This document shows, one piece after another, positions 43,435 through 52,782 of a DNA stretch of 64,000 bases; the stretch's first letter is position 1, and each line of letters begins with the position of its first letter. The notes beneath the pieces were generated by a model that had not been told where the DNA came from, did not search any database, and worked only from the letters and a program-made list of their open reading frames with translations. The stretch spans positions 1 through 64,000 of the forward strand of contig CAYLQY010000008.1 of assembly GCA_964386325.1 (NCBI GenBank), given 5' to 3'. This DNA comes from Anaerorhabdus sp964386325. GTDB taxonomy: Bacteria; Bacillota_I; Bacilli_A; Erysipelotrichales; Erysipelotrichaceae. The translations under genes and the position numbers were made by a program.

Positions 43435-44658
43435 ATGAACCCTTTTAGTAAAGAAGATTTCAAAAAGATCAAACCCGCAATACTTCTAATAACCTATGCC
43501 GTATTCCTTATCTTTGCCATTTTAGCTATTCCAGGATTCGCTTTGTTTTTAGCTAAATTATTCCGTTTATTTATGCCTTTATTTTATGCAATTGGGATTG
43601 CTTTTGTATTAAATATTCCCATGCGTATCTTTGAAAAATTTTTAAAGAAAGGAATTCCTGAGAAAAGTTGGTTCTATAATAAAATTCGTGGCATCGCTGT
43701 TGTACTTACTTTGATTTTTGCAGCCTTGGTACTTTATGTTATATTCAGTATCATCACTCCCCAAATCATATCAAGCTTACAATTATTACTTAAGAATGCT
43801 ACAAATTATATTACTTCTATCTTAACCAACTTCAACACTGTTCTTGAGTTCTTTAATTTAGATCAACTCAATATTACTTTAGATAATCAAAGTATTAATG
43901 AATTCGTAAAACAATTTAATATTAACTGGGAAAGTATTGTTAAAAACATGAGTAACTGGGCTATTGGTACTGGTACTAGTTTAATCAATAATGTATTTGC
44001 CTTTACAGGTGAAGTCGCAAATTGGTTCACAGGGTTTATGCTTAGTTTATATTTGCTTTCAAGCAAAGAAAAATTTATTCGCCAACTTCGCAAATTAGTT
44101 GCTGCACTATTCGGATATAAACTATCACTCCGTTTATTTAAAATTGGTGCTAATTCTAATCGTATTTTCAATAGTTTTATTTCTGGTCAACTTGTTGAAG
44201 CATGTATTCTTGGTGGTATCTACTTCGTTGTATTATCACTTCTTAACATTCCATTCGCCATGTTAATCAGTTGCGTTATCGCAATTACAAGTATTATCCC
44301 TATGTTTGGGGCAATGTTTGGAATGGCATTTGGTTGTTTATTAATTCTAGCTGTTCGCCCTATTCTCGATGTTGTTTGGTTTGTAATTATTTTCCAAGCA
44401 GTTCAAACTTTTGAGGGTAATGTCATTTATCCACGTGTTGTTGGTAATTCAGTTGGACTTCCTGGTATTTGGGTTTTACTTTCAATTATTATCCTTGGCT
44501 CTATATGGGGATTATTCGGAATGTTAATTGCCGTTCCTTTTACGGCAGTATGCTATAACTTATTAAGTGAATTTGTTAATTATCGTTTGAATAAACAACA
44601 GTTAATAGTTACTACCGATACGCTTGAAAAAGCAGAAGAAAAAATTAGCGAAAGCTAA
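43435..44658 (+). CDS. AI-2E-family membrane transporter
   Basis: A 407-residue membrane protein of the AI-2E (PerM/YtvI) family. It has about eight helices: a hairpin at 18-60, one near 88-110, a large extracytoplasmic helical region (ITPQIISSLQLLLKNATNYI), and a C-terminal group. The conserved C-terminal motifs YFVVLSLLNIPFAMLISCVI, GAMFGMAFGC, FEGNVIYPRVVGNSVGLPG and GSIWGLFGMLIAVPFTAV are all present. Members have been linked to autoinducer export or Na+/H+ exchange; which applies here is unknown. GAGGAGACC precedes the start. It is divergent from ddl. Confidence 0.88.
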   Translation: MNPFSKEDFKKIKPAILLITYAVFLIFAILAIPGFALFLAKLFRLFMPLFYAIGIAFVLNIPMRIFEKFLKKGIPEKSWFYNKIRGIAVVLTLIFAALVLYVIFSIITPQIISSLQLLLKNATNYITSILTNFNTVLEFFNLDQLNITLDNQSINEFVKQFNINWESIVKNMSNWAIGTGTSLINNVFAFTGEVANWFTGFMLSLYLLSSKEKFIRQLRKLVAALFGYKLSLRLFKIGANSNRIFNSFISGQLVEACILGGIYFVVLSLLNIPFAMLISCVIAITSIIPMFGAMFGMAFGCLLILAVRPILDVVWFVIIFQAVQTFEGNVIYPRVVGNSVGLPGIWVLLSIIILGSIWGLFGMLIAVPFTAVCYNLLSEFVNYRLNKQQLIVTTDTLEKAEEKISES

Positions 44659-44662
44659 TTTT
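44641..44662. terminator. Bidirectional terminator between the AI-2E gene and murF
   Basis: AAAATTAGC and GCTAATTTT form a 9-bp stem with a GAAA loop, flanked by A and T tracts. It overlaps the end of the transporter gene and lies 3 bases before the murF stop. Confidence 0.85.
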
Positions 44663-44664
44663 TT

Positions 44665-46254
44665 TTAGTTATTGAATGCATCTGGTAAATCATTTTCCAA
44701 TAAGATTGTATCTTCTGGTGTTGCAAGTGTATACACAAGAGCAAATGCTTCTTTCACGGTTTTACATACATGGACATGTGTTGAATCAAAGCCAACTTCT
44801 TCTAAACCTTCAACAATTGGTTTTGTTTGTTGTATACCAACTAGAATAACTTCATCCACTTTATCTTTCATCTTACGGCCAAATTCTTTATTGATTTCAT
44901 CTTGTTGAACACCCAAATCAATCATACCCGGTGTTATCACAAAACGACGGTTTGGCATCATTTTCATAACCTCAAGTGACATTGCCGAACCAACTGGATT
45001 AGAATTAAATGCATTATCAATGAATGTGTATCCATTGATCTTTTTAAGTTCTAAACGGTGTTCTACATATTGAACTTTCTTTACCGCTTGTTGAAGTTCT
45101 TTCCATTCTACTTGAAGTTCTCTTGCGATGGCAATTGCGGCACATATGTTCGCAATGTTATGTTCTCCCAATAAACGTGTTTCAAATTCATGTTCACCAT
45201 CTTTCGATACAACCACAAACTTACTTCCCTTAGCGGAATAAACAATGTTTGTCGCATGATAATCTACATCACTTTCAGTAATACCATAGCTTACAAGTTT
45301 GCATGTATTCTTTATTTCATAGTTTCGAATATATTCATTATCTTTATTAATAATTCCTACACCATCTTGAGGTAAGCTTTCAATCATTGTCATTTTCTCT
45401 TTAATAATATTTTCTAAAGAACCAAATGTATTTAAGTGTTGTGGACCGATTGAAGTTACAAGTCCAATACTTGGATGAACGAATTCACATAACTCTTTAA
45501 TATCGCCCACATGATCTGCACCCATTTCACAAATAAATACTTCATGAATTGGTTTTAAATGTTCTCGAATTGTTCGGGTAATACCCATTGGTGTATTAAA
45601 TGATGCCGGTGTCATAAGCGAATAAAACTTCTCTGATAAAATCGCTTGCAAGATATTCTTGCTTGATGTTTTGCCATAACTTCCTGTAATTCCAATCTTG
45701 ATCATCTTATTGAAACCTTCTAATCGACGTTTAGCATCATTTAAAAATTTCTTTTTGACTGCTTCTTCTATTGGGCGGGTAATAAAATCCATCACAAACA
45801 CCATACCCCACACCCCATAGGTACACATAAACAACATAATTGATTCCCATTCAAATCGAAATTGCATCATAACAAGCATCATAACTAGATATAGAATTGT
45901 CATTACTGCAAGTTGACGTTTAACTCGATCTGTAAATACTAACGGTTTTATGTAATCTTGATTTAATTCTTTTACAATTAAGTAAATGAACCAAAGTACA
46001 ATAACGAGTGCCATCGCGATACGATATATTCCGATTTCCATAAAGAATCCTGCAATAATGATCGCCAGCAATAATACAAATGGAATATAGTTTTGTTTGT
46101 ACTGTGTTTTTACATTATTAATTAGCCATGCGCTGTAACGTTCTCTTTCATAACGATTTTGTTGAAACATGTGCAAAGCACGTTTCATTGGTACCCACAA
46201 TAATAGTAGGAATAATATGACAAATAAAAAGTTAACAATAATAAACCAACTCAT
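44665..46254 (-). CDS. MurF-like Mur ligase with N-terminal membrane domain
   Basis: A 529-residue protein. The first 165 residues hold about five membrane helices, two of them well separated by a basic loop (MKRALHMFQQNRYERERYSAW). The rest is a Mur ligase: the ATP site GITGSYGKTSSKNIL near residue 188, the Mg-binding CEMGADHVGDI near 244, SIGPQHLNTFGS, HNIANICAAIAIA and EHRLELKKINGYTFIDNAFNSNP near 408. The last motif is MurF-like, so it probably adds D-Ala-D-Ala to the UDP-MurNAc tripeptide. The normal MurF N-terminal substrate domain is replaced by the membrane part. It overlaps the hydrolase gene as ATGA. Confidence 0.82.
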   Translation of the reverse strand: MSWFIIVNFLFVILFLLLLWVPMKRALHMFQQNRYERERYSAWLINNVKTQYKQNYIPFVLLLAIIIAGFFMEIGIYRIAMALVIVLWFIYLIVKELNQDYIKPLVFTDRVKRQLAVMTILYLVMMLVMMQFRFEWESIMLFMCTYGVWGMVFVMDFITRPIEEAVKKKFLNDAKRRLEGFNKMIKIGITGSYGKTSSKNILQAILSEKFYSLMTPASFNTPMGITRTIREHLKPIHEVFICEMGADHVGDIKELCEFVHPSIGLVTSIGPQHLNTFGSLENIIKEKMTMIESLPQDGVGIINKDNEYIRNYEIKNTCKLVSYGITESDVDYHATNIVYSAKGSKFVVVSKDGEHEFETRLLGEHNIANICAAIAIARELQVEWKELQQAVKKVQYVEHRLELKKINGYTFIDNAFNSNPVGSAMSLEVMKMMPNRRFVITPGMIDLGVQQDEINKEFGRKMKDKVDEVILVGIQQTKPIVEGLEEVGFDSTHVHVCKTVKEAFALVYTLATPEDTILLENDLPDAFNN

Positions 46255-47015
46255 GCTTGTGTCCCCTTATCTTTCGCAAAAAATGCATCTAATACCAAAT
46301 TAAAACGAGCTGCTTGATGAAAATAGGCATAATGATCATCACCTTCAAATATCGCAAGACCCGCATTCTTCATTTTTTCTTCCATTACTTTCCCCATCCA
46401 TAATGGTGTTGCATCATCTTTATCGCCCCACACTAACAGTACTGGGCAATCAAACTTATCTAGATAATCTATTAAATCTTCATTAACCACTTTTACAAAT
46501 ATTTCTCTTAATATACCACTTGTATTTTTATAGTCTTCTGAGCCAAAGTGATTTTTCAATGATTCTTCTAACGCTTTAGAACCTGTCATTTGGACTAGTT
46601 TCTTTCCTATTTTATATGACTTAGATTTCAACTCTTGTGCTCGTGTTGGTGTTGAACGAAGTCCAGCTGCTCCTGTTAGTACCATTTTTTTAACAGGATA
46701 TTTTGATGCATAACAAATCGCTACACGACAGCCAAATGAATGCCCTATTAAGATTGGATTCTCAACATCATTGGCTTGAAGTAATTCATGAATAAATTCT
46801 GCATAGTCAAATACACCCCACGCAGTTGGAGGCATTGATGATTGTCCAAAACCTGGAAAATCTAAATTAAATACTTTAAAGTCTTTTGCAAGGTGATTTT
46901 GAATAGCTTGCATCATTTGCATATTTTGACCCCAGCCATGCAAAAGCACTACAGCCTGACCTTCACCTTGAACACTATAATTACAATGGACTCCCATTAA
47001 TTCAATACTTGCCAT
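46251..47015 (-). CDS. Alpha/beta-fold hydrolase
   Basis: A 254-residue hydrolase with a complete triad: Ser in IGHSFGCRVA near residue 93, Asp in LVWGDKDDATP near 205 and His in EGDDHYAYFH near 232; the oxyanion HGWGQN is near 25. No signal peptide is seen, so it acts in the cytoplasm. The substrate is unknown; some relatives are carboxylesterases or proline iminopeptidases. Its stop overlaps the murF-like start, so the two are coupled, which suggests a link to cell-wall precursors. The ATG at 47015 follows GAGGATTGG. Confidence 0.85.
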   Translation of the reverse strand: MASIELMGVHCNYSVQGEGQAVVLLHGWGQNMQMMQAIQNHLAKDFKVFNLDFPGFGQSSMPPTAWGVFDYAEFIHELLQANDVENPILIGHSFGCRVAICYASKYPVKKMVLTGAAGLRSTPTRAQELKSKSYKIGKKLVQMTGSKALEESLKNHFGSEDYKNTSGILREIFVKVVNEDLIDYLDKFDCPVLLVWGDKDDATPLWMGKVMEEKMKNAGLAIFEGDDHYAYFHQAARFNLVLDAFFAKDKGTQA

Positions 47016-47104
47016 TTCCAATCCTCATTTCCTTACTATTGTACTAGAAAACACGTTTTTTTGAAAGAATTACAAAATATTATGAAAAATAAGATAAATA
47101 AGAA

Positions 47105-47133
47105 TTGTAAAAAGAATATGAACACGCTATAAT
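47105..47133 (+). promoter_or_regulatory. Promoter of the NfeD-SPFH operon
   Basis: TTGTAA (47105-47110), a 17-base spacer and a perfect TATAAT (47128-47133) lie 23 bases before the first gene of the operon. Confidence 0.7.
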
Positions 47134-47156
47134 TAATTCAAGAAAGGTGGGGTGTT

Positions 47157-47522
47157 ATGTTTGAATGGATGCCTGGAAACGCTTATTCATCTATAGTTAC
47201 ATTATATCCAAATAACTTTACGTTGAATAATACTGCCGCTTCTTACTTCAGTGACATCCGATGGTGTTGCATTGGCATAGACAAAAAAACGCTAAAGGTA
47301 GCAATTCGACCCGTCACAAAACGTGAGATTGATTTAAATATCATTCCTCTCGACCAACTTCACAAGGTGTCTGTTGGAAAAGGATACGCTCGCATTAGTA
47401 GTAAGACAGTTCTTGAACAGATATCAGCGCTTATTCAAAAGGATTGCAATGGAATAAAATTCAATGCAAACTTTGATGATAAGGACAAAATGTTAGTGAT
47501 TGATTTAAATCAATCTAGCTAG
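47157..47522 (+). CDS. Small protein of unknown function upstream of nfeD
   Basis: I do not recognise this 121-residue protein. It has no membrane segment. The first half looks beta-rich (AYSSIVTLYPNNFTLNNTAA, RWCCIGIDKKTLKVAIRPV), the second mixed. The phrase FTLNNTAASYF resembles proteins that carry a small PH-like or RNA-binding beta fold, but I cannot assign a family. It opens the operon with NfeD and the SPFH protein, 10 bases ahead of the former, so a role in the same membrane-quality system is possible. Confidence 0.6.
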   Translation: MFEWMPGNAYSSIVTLYPNNFTLNNTAASYFSDIRWCCIGIDKKTLKVAIRPVTKREIDLNIIPLDQLHKVSVGKGYARISSKTVLEQISALIQKDCNGIKFNANFDDKDKMLVIDLNQSS

Positions 47523-47532
47523 GAGATAGATT

Positions 47533-47958
47533 ATGGAATTTTGGTTATGGATATGTGTATTAGTTGGATCCGTAATTCTTGAGTTTGTAACAGTTAGTGC
47601 ATTAATTTCTATATGGTTCTCAGTAGGAGCTATCGGCGCACTAATCGTTATGGAAATTGGACTCCCATTCGTTTGGCAAGTTAGTGTATTCTTTGTAATA
47701 TCTATCTTGTTTATTCTTGTATGTCGTCCAATGGCAACAAAATATTTACGGGGAAATATTGTTCCAACAAATGCTGACCGTGTACTTGGTCAACAAGCAA
47801 AACTACTAGAAGCAATTACTCCCGATCAATGGGGTCTAGTAAAAATACAAGGTGTCGAATGGCATGCAATTTCAAGTGATGGAAAATCAATTGATAAAGG
47901 TGTCTTAGTAGAAGTTCTTAGTATTGAAGGTTCTAAAGTAATTGTAAAGAAAATATAA
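47533..47958 (+). CDS. NfeD-family membrane protein
   Basis: A 141-residue protein of the short NfeD type. Two or three membrane helices (about 4-25, 30-50, 53-70) are followed by a soluble OB-fold domain from about 80 (LGQQAKLLEAITPDQWGLVKIQGVEWHA and GVLVEVLSIEGSKVIVKKI). NfeD proteins are nearly always encoded next to an SPFH-family protein and work with it in membrane microdomains or protein quality control, which is the arrangement here (11 bases between the genes). AGGAGATAG precedes the start. Confidence 0.92.
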   Translation: MEFWLWICVLVGSVILEFVTVSALISIWFSVGAIGALIVMEIGLPFVWQVSVFFVISILFILVCRPMATKYLRGNIVPTNADRVLGQQAKLLEAITPDQWGLVKIQGVEWHAISSDGKSIDKGVLVEVLSIEGSKVIVKKI

Positions 47959-47969
47959 GGAGGTATTTT

Positions 47970-48872
47970 ATGCCATTACAAATTTTATTATTTTTAGTTT
48001 TATTAATTCTTGCAGGAGCAGTCTTCATTTATTGTATTCGCATTGTCCCACAAGCTAAATCATATGTTATTGAACGTTTGGGTGCTTATCACCAAACATG
48101 GAGAACAGGTGTTCATATTTTGATTCCTTTCTTCGATCGTATATCTAATAAAGTTTCTATGAAAGAAATCGTTAAAGATTTTGAACCACAACCAGTTATT
48201 ACTAAAGATAATGTTACTATGCAAATTGATACTGTAGTTTATTTCCAAATTACCGATCCTAAATTGTATACCTATGGTGTTGAACGTCCATTAAGTGCAA
48301 TCGAAAACTTAACAGCAACAACATTACGTAATATTATTGGTGACCTTGAATTAGATGAAACATTAACTTCTCGTGATATTATCAATACAAAAATGCGTGC
48401 AATTCTTGATGAAGCAACTGACCCATGGGGTGTTAAAGTAGCACGTGTTGAAGTAAAAAATATTATCCCACCACGCGACATTCAAGATTCAATGGAAAAA
48501 CAAATGCGTGCAGAACGTGAACGTCGTGAATCAATTCTTCGTGCCGAAGGTGAAAAAAGAGCTGCTATCTTAACCGCTGAAGGTGAAAAGGAATCTATGA
48601 TTCTTCGCGCTAACGCAAAGAAAGAGTCAATGATCGCAGAAGCTGAAGGTCAAGCTCAAGCAATGGAAAGAGTATTCCAAGCACAAGCTAGAGGTATTGA
48701 TATGATTAACAACTCTGATCCAAGTAAAGGTTTCTTAACATTAAAAGGTTATGAAGCTCTTCAACAACTTGCGAATGGTCAATCCACAAAAATCATCGTT
48801 CCTTCAAATCTACAAGACATCGCAGGAACACTTGCAGGTATTAGCGAAGTATTAAAAGATCCAAAAAAATAA
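47970..48872 (+). CDS. SPFH/Band 7 (stomatin-like) membrane protein
   Basis: A 300-residue protein with one N-terminal helix (LQILLFLVLLILAGAVFIYC), then a Band 7 domain (VIERLGAYHQTWRTGVHILIPFFDRI, MQIDTVVYFQITDPKLYTYGV, RNIIGDLELDETLTSRDIINTK) and a long charged helix (about 175-225, MEKQMRAERERRESILRAEG) rich in Ala, Glu and Arg that drives oligomer formation. It resembles QmcA/stomatin rather than the larger flotillins. With NfeD it would form a ring complex in the membrane, known in relatives to modulate membrane proteases or fluidity. Confidence 0.93.
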   Translation: MPLQILLFLVLLILAGAVFIYCIRIVPQAKSYVIERLGAYHQTWRTGVHILIPFFDRISNKVSMKEIVKDFEPQPVITKDNVTMQIDTVVYFQITDPKLYTYGVERPLSAIENLTATTLRNIIGDLELDETLTSRDIINTKMRAILDEATDPWGVKVARVEVKNIIPPRDIQDSMEKQMRAERERRESILRAEGEKRAAILTAEGEKESMILRANAKKESMIAEAEGQAQAMERVFQAQARGIDMINNSDPSKGFLTLKGYEALQQLANGQSTKIIVPSNLQDIAGTLAGISEVLKDPKK

Positions 48873-48897
48873 GCAAATCGCTTTAGGAGGAATCTTA

Positions 48898-49131
48898 ATG
48901 AAAGATAAAGGAGTCATTCGTGATATCTTGGAAGGCCTAGGTCTATTCATTGCAGCTTTATCCGAAATGATATTGTTATTCTTCTATTCATCATTTACAA
49001 ATAAGACGATAGTTCTGATTATCTTGGTCATCATCCCTGTTATTACAGTATGTTATTTCTACTATAAATATAGGAAATCTCATTATCGTCAATTATATTC
49101 GAATGAAGAATTAAAGAAACAAAATAGATAA
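48898..49131 (+). CDS. Small two-helix membrane protein
   Basis: I do not recognise this 77-residue protein. Two membrane helices (about 9-30, 33-54) are followed by a basic tail (YYKYRKSHYRQLYSNEELKKQN). It is the last gene of the NfeD-SPFH operon, 25 bases after the SPFH gene behind AGGAGGAAT, and ends at a strong terminator. It may be a small partner of the SPFH complex. Confidence 0.6.
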   Translation: MKDKGVIRDILEGLGLFIAALSEMILLFFYSSFTNKTIVLIILVIIPVITVCYFYYKYRKSHYRQLYSNEELKKQNR

Positions 49132-49134
49132 CTT

Positions 49135-49166
49135 AAAACCTCTATTACAATTGTAGTAGAGGTTTT
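49135..49166. terminator. Bidirectional terminator after the NfeD-SPFH operon
   Basis: AAAACCTCTA and TAGAGGTTTT form a perfect 10-bp stem with a partly paired 12-base loop. It lies between convergent genes and can serve both. Confidence 0.85.
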
Positions 49167-49181
49167 ATTATGTAGTATTAA

Positions 49182-51284
49182 TTAATTAGCAACTTCAACT
49201 TTTATGTTATTTCTTCCACTATCTTTTACATTATAGAGGATCTTATCAACACGGTAATATAAATCATCAAAGTCCATTGCTTCATTGAAAATTAGAATAC
49301 CAATACTAATGGTTAATTCATAGTCTTTTTCAATTTTATTCAAATTCGCTAAAAATGTTTCACAACATTGACGTAAGTATCGTTCATTATGAACTGCATC
49401 AAGATAAACCATAAATTCATCGCCACCCAAACGCCCTGTAATATACTCTCCAAAATTTTCTTTTAGTAGTCTTCCAAATTCTTCAAGTAGTCGATCTCCC
49501 TCAAAATGACCTTGGGAATCATTGATATTTTTAAAATTATCTAAATCCATTGAAATAATAGAACCATTCGATTTCTTTTCAATATAAGACTGTACTTTAT
49601 TTTTGAATGTTTGTTGATTATACACTTTTGTTAATTGATCAAATTGAGCTAAGTATTCATATTTCTTTCGCTCTTTTGCCAAATCCTTTTTCATTTGATT
49701 TGATTTATATAAGAACATTAACAATATTCCGACAAGCATCGTAGATATAACGATAACGATAATGATTGATTCAAAAGGATTTTGCCTAAAATAATCCATT
49801 AATGAATATTTATTCTTCTCATTTACACTGTTATAAATTATATCATCTACCTTGTGTTGGCTAATGCCGCGAATTCCTTGTTCAAGGATACTCATAATAC
49901 GATAATCCTGTTTATTATAGAGCCCTATAGCTAATTCATAATTTTCATAAATAGATGGAATAACACTCACATTTGGATAATAGGAAGAGAAATATTGTGC
50001 ACGATAACCATCAATATAAGCTTCTTTATATTTTCCGTCCGCTATTTTTTTAAATAGATCTTCATCATCATAATTAATAGTAAAGTTTTTATTCAAATTC
50101 AAATATCCAGACATTGCAATTTCACTACCTCTGGAAGCATAAGAATTTGAGATTCTAACTACTGGTAAATTGACAAGTGCTGATGTTATTAGATAATCAT
50201 TTATATTCGCCCGTGAGTAATCTGTTGGAATACCCAACAACATATCAATTACACCATTCTCGAAATCATCTTTGATATTATCTAAATCATCCAACTGTAC
50301 ATATTCAATTTTTAAGCCTGTATTTTCGCTAATTAGATTCATTAAATCAATCAGTATTCCCTGAAATTCCTTTGTTGAAGTATCGTAATATTGTAATGGA
50401 TAATCATTTGGAATAACACCAACTTTTAATACACCTAATTCTTGAATGAATCGTTTTTCTTCACTTGTTAATGCTGTTGATAGATATGGCGTAGAATAAT
50501 ATTTTTCATAAAGGCTATCAATAAATTCAGGATCAATTATTTCTAACTCTCTCATTGAATCATCAATGAGATTCATAATATCTTTGTTATTCTCAGCTGT
50601 TACAAAATAATAGGGTGTTTCGGCAAGATTGACAATTACCCTCACTTCTTCTGATTTAGTAGTATCTCGCCCTATCATTAAATCAATTTCACCACTCATT
50701 AAAGCTTCATCTATCTTCTGATTAGAGTCATATTCAACAATAATCGGATTAATTTTATTCTTCGCAATGTAGTTATTTATATATTCTTTTTGTACTGTAG
50801 ATTTACCAATAATCCCTATTCTTATATTATCTTCTTCCAAAAGAACACGTTCATTTATATCCATATTATCAACTTTAGCTAATAATGATGTACTCACATA
50901 ACCATAGGGTAAATCACTAAATAAATATCCTTCATCAAAACCACTATTCTTGAGTATGCCTCCAAGTAAGTCGATTTTTCCCTCTTTTACTTGATTTAAA
51001 ACATCTAATATTTCCTCATCAACAGGATTATAAAAAATATACTCAAATTTAATAGGTGAAAACTGTTCGATTTTTTTTAAATATGCATGAGAATAACCAT
51101 TAATGTATTCATCCTTGAGGTCTTCATTATTAATACCCTCTTCTTTAAGTATTGCAACTGTAATGACTTCTCTTTCTACTTGTTTTTTTAATGATTTCTC
51201 AGCTTGTAGTGGCGTACATAACGCAAAAAAAATAACACCCGCTAAAAGAAGCAATAAGTTTTTCTTCATTTTTCTTATTTTCAT
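49182..51284 (-). CDS. Membrane diguanylate cyclase with two SBP_bac_3 sensor domains
   Basis: A 700-residue protein that should make cyclic di-GMP in response to an external ligand. A signal/anchor (LLLLLAGVIFFALCTPLQA) precedes two family 3 periplasmic-binding domains (about 35-255 and 270-495; the second starts with LGVLKVGVIPNDYPLQYYD). A membrane helix lies near 505-530 (ESIIIVIVISTMLVGILLMF), then a GGDEF domain (about 545-700) with DQLTKVYNQQTF, SMDLDNFKNINDSQGH and an intact GRLGGDEFMVY. The inhibitory RxxD site that normally lies just ahead of GGDEF is absent. Ligands are probably amino acids or similar. It is a monocistron. Confidence 0.92.
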   Translation of the reverse strand: MKIRKMKKNLLLLLAGVIFFALCTPLQAEKSLKKQVEREVITVAILKEEGINNEDLKDEYINGYSHAYLKKIEQFSPIKFEYIFYNPVDEEILDVLNQVKEGKIDLLGGILKNSGFDEGYLFSDLPYGYVSTSLLAKVDNMDINERVLLEEDNIRIGIIGKSTVQKEYINNYIAKNKINPIIVEYDSNQKIDEALMSGEIDLMIGRDTTKSEEVRVIVNLAETPYYFVTAENNKDIMNLIDDSMRELEIIDPEFIDSLYEKYYSTPYLSTALTSEEKRFIQELGVLKVGVIPNDYPLQYYDTSTKEFQGILIDLMNLISENTGLKIEYVQLDDLDNIKDDFENGVIDMLLGIPTDYSRANINDYLITSALVNLPVVRISNSYASRGSEIAMSGYLNLNKNFTINYDDEDLFKKIADGKYKEAYIDGYRAQYFSSYYPNVSVIPSIYENYELAIGLYNKQDYRIMSILEQGIRGISQHKVDDIIYNSVNEKNKYSLMDYFRQNPFESIIIVIVISTMLVGILLMFLYKSNQMKKDLAKERKKYEYLAQFDQLTKVYNQQTFKNKVQSYIEKKSNGSIISMDLDNFKNINDSQGHFEGDRLLEEFGRLLKENFGEYITGRLGGDEFMVYLDAVHNERYLRQCCETFLANLNKIEKDYELTISIGILIFNEAMDFDDLYYRVDKILYNVKDSGRNNIKVEVAN

Positions 51285-51363
51285 GTCCTACTACCTTTTA
51301 TTAATAGTATTGTATCACAATTACGAAAGACAAGTGATTTTCTTTATTTTATTTCACAAAAAA

Positions 51364-51386
51364 GCCAAAACATTTTGTGTTTTGAC
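51364..51386 (-). terminator. Terminator after the histidine kinase gene
   Basis: On the minus strand GTCAAAACA pairs with TGTTTTGGC (one G-U) around a 5-base loop, followed by six T residues. It lies 50 bases beyond the kinase stop. Confidence 0.75.
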
Positions 51387-51435
51387 TTTCTAAGCTATGT
51401 TATTCTTCTTTCTTTTCTTCTTTAGGTTTATCGTC

Positions 51436-52782
51436 TTATGTCTTCTTTTTCTTATCTTTCTTGTTATTTGAAATTCTGAAACATACACCATCGGTAAGAT
51501 TTTCAGCTTCTACACGATAGTTATATGTTGTACAAACGCGATAAACAATTGATAATCCTAGCCCAAATTTTCCATCGGTACCTTTTTCATAAGGTCTAAA
51601 TAACTTCTCTAAACGATCTCTAGACATTTGATTGCCATCATTTGAAATCATTAATTCTTGTTCATCTAATGTAATGACAATTTTAGAACGGGCATAACGT
51701 ATTGCATTATCTAAAATATTTTCTACTACAATACGCCAAGGTTCTTCTTCGCCATGGAATTGTATTTCATCTAATTTTGCTTCAATTATAATTTCTGGGC
51801 GTATAACTTTAAGTGACATAATTACTTTTTCAATAATAGCTTTCATATCAATACTTGATTGTTCGTCATTATCTAATAAATAGCCCATCTTGTTATACAT
51901 GATTAAACTATAAACTTTCTTTTCTAATCGATTCGCATGCTCAATAATTACATCAACACTCTTCTCGAGGGAATCATATGGATAAATTCCATCCTTAATA
52001 CTCTCACCATAAGATTTAATTGTGGCAATTGGTGTCTTCAAATCATGAGATATGTTTTGAATCATTTCTTCACGAATCTTCTTTTGATTATCTAATTCCG
52101 CTTCCATCATCGTCAAAGCATCCGCCACTTCACCTATTTCATCTCTTCGATCAATCTTTAACTCAGCCTTTTCATTGCGCCTTATTTTTTCCATGTAAAT
52201 TCTAATTTGATTCAATGGATAGATTAGTGATCCCACCCATAACATCAAAATAATAAATAGAATACCTACAACTAATACATTGAGATTAATAACACTATTT
52301 ACTAAAGCTGTTCTAAATTCTGAACGATAGGAGTCTGTCACAAGTGAAATCAAGTAGTTATCTGCACTCATGCGATAAATAGAATACATTGTTTTCTTAT
52401 TTGCAGAATCAAAGACAAAGTCTTTATATCCTTCATTCACAAGTGGAATATTATTTAAAATATCATTAATAACACCGGTAGACACTTTTTGTTGTCCTAA
52501 TACTTTGAATGTACTTTTGCTTTCATTGTAATAAATATGAATAATGTTACTGTCTGATGTTTCATTAATGTTCTCTAATGGAATATCATTCTCAGCATAG
52601 AAAACTACACTTTCTTGTGAACGATGCAACATCTTATACATTTCATTTTGAACAAATGTATCTACTGAATCAGCTAAGAATACAAAAAAGAACACTGAAA
52701 AGACCGCTACAACAATAAAAATTATTGTGAGCAGTTGCTGTGACAGTGATAACTCTTTCATCCATATTCTAAAACGTTTCAT
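51436..52782 (-). CDS. Sensor histidine kinase
   Basis: A 448-residue kinase paired with the response regulator just upstream. It has two membrane helices (about 15-37 and 168-190) that frame an extracytoplasmic sensor of about 130 residues, a HAMP region (YPLNQIRIYMEKIRRNEKAEL), the phosphoacceptor helix QNISHDLKTPIATIKSYGES near residue 245, and an ATPase domain with ENILDNAIRYA, ISNDGN and GKFGLGLSIV. The end is a lysine-rich tail (NNKKDKKKKT). The ATG follows the stop of the regulator gene with no gap, so the pair is coupled. The signal is unknown. Confidence 0.93.
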   Translation of the reverse strand: MKRFRIWMKELSLSQQLLTIIFIVVAVFSVFFFVFLADSVDTFVQNEMYKMLHRSQESVVFYAENDIPLENINETSDSNIIHIYYNESKSTFKVLGQQKVSTGVINDILNNIPLVNEGYKDFVFDSANKKTMYSIYRMSADNYLISLVTDSYRSEFRTALVNSVINLNVLVVGILFIILMLWVGSLIYPLNQIRIYMEKIRRNEKAELKIDRRDEIGEVADALTMMEAELDNQKKIREEMIQNISHDLKTPIATIKSYGESIKDGIYPYDSLEKSVDVIIEHANRLEKKVYSLIMYNKMGYLLDNDEQSSIDMKAIIEKVIMSLKVIRPEIIIEAKLDEIQFHGEEEPWRIVVENILDNAIRYARSKIVITLDEQELMISNDGNQMSRDRLEKLFRPYEKGTDGKFGLGLSIVYRVCTTYNYRVEAENLTDGVCFRISNNKKDKKKKT

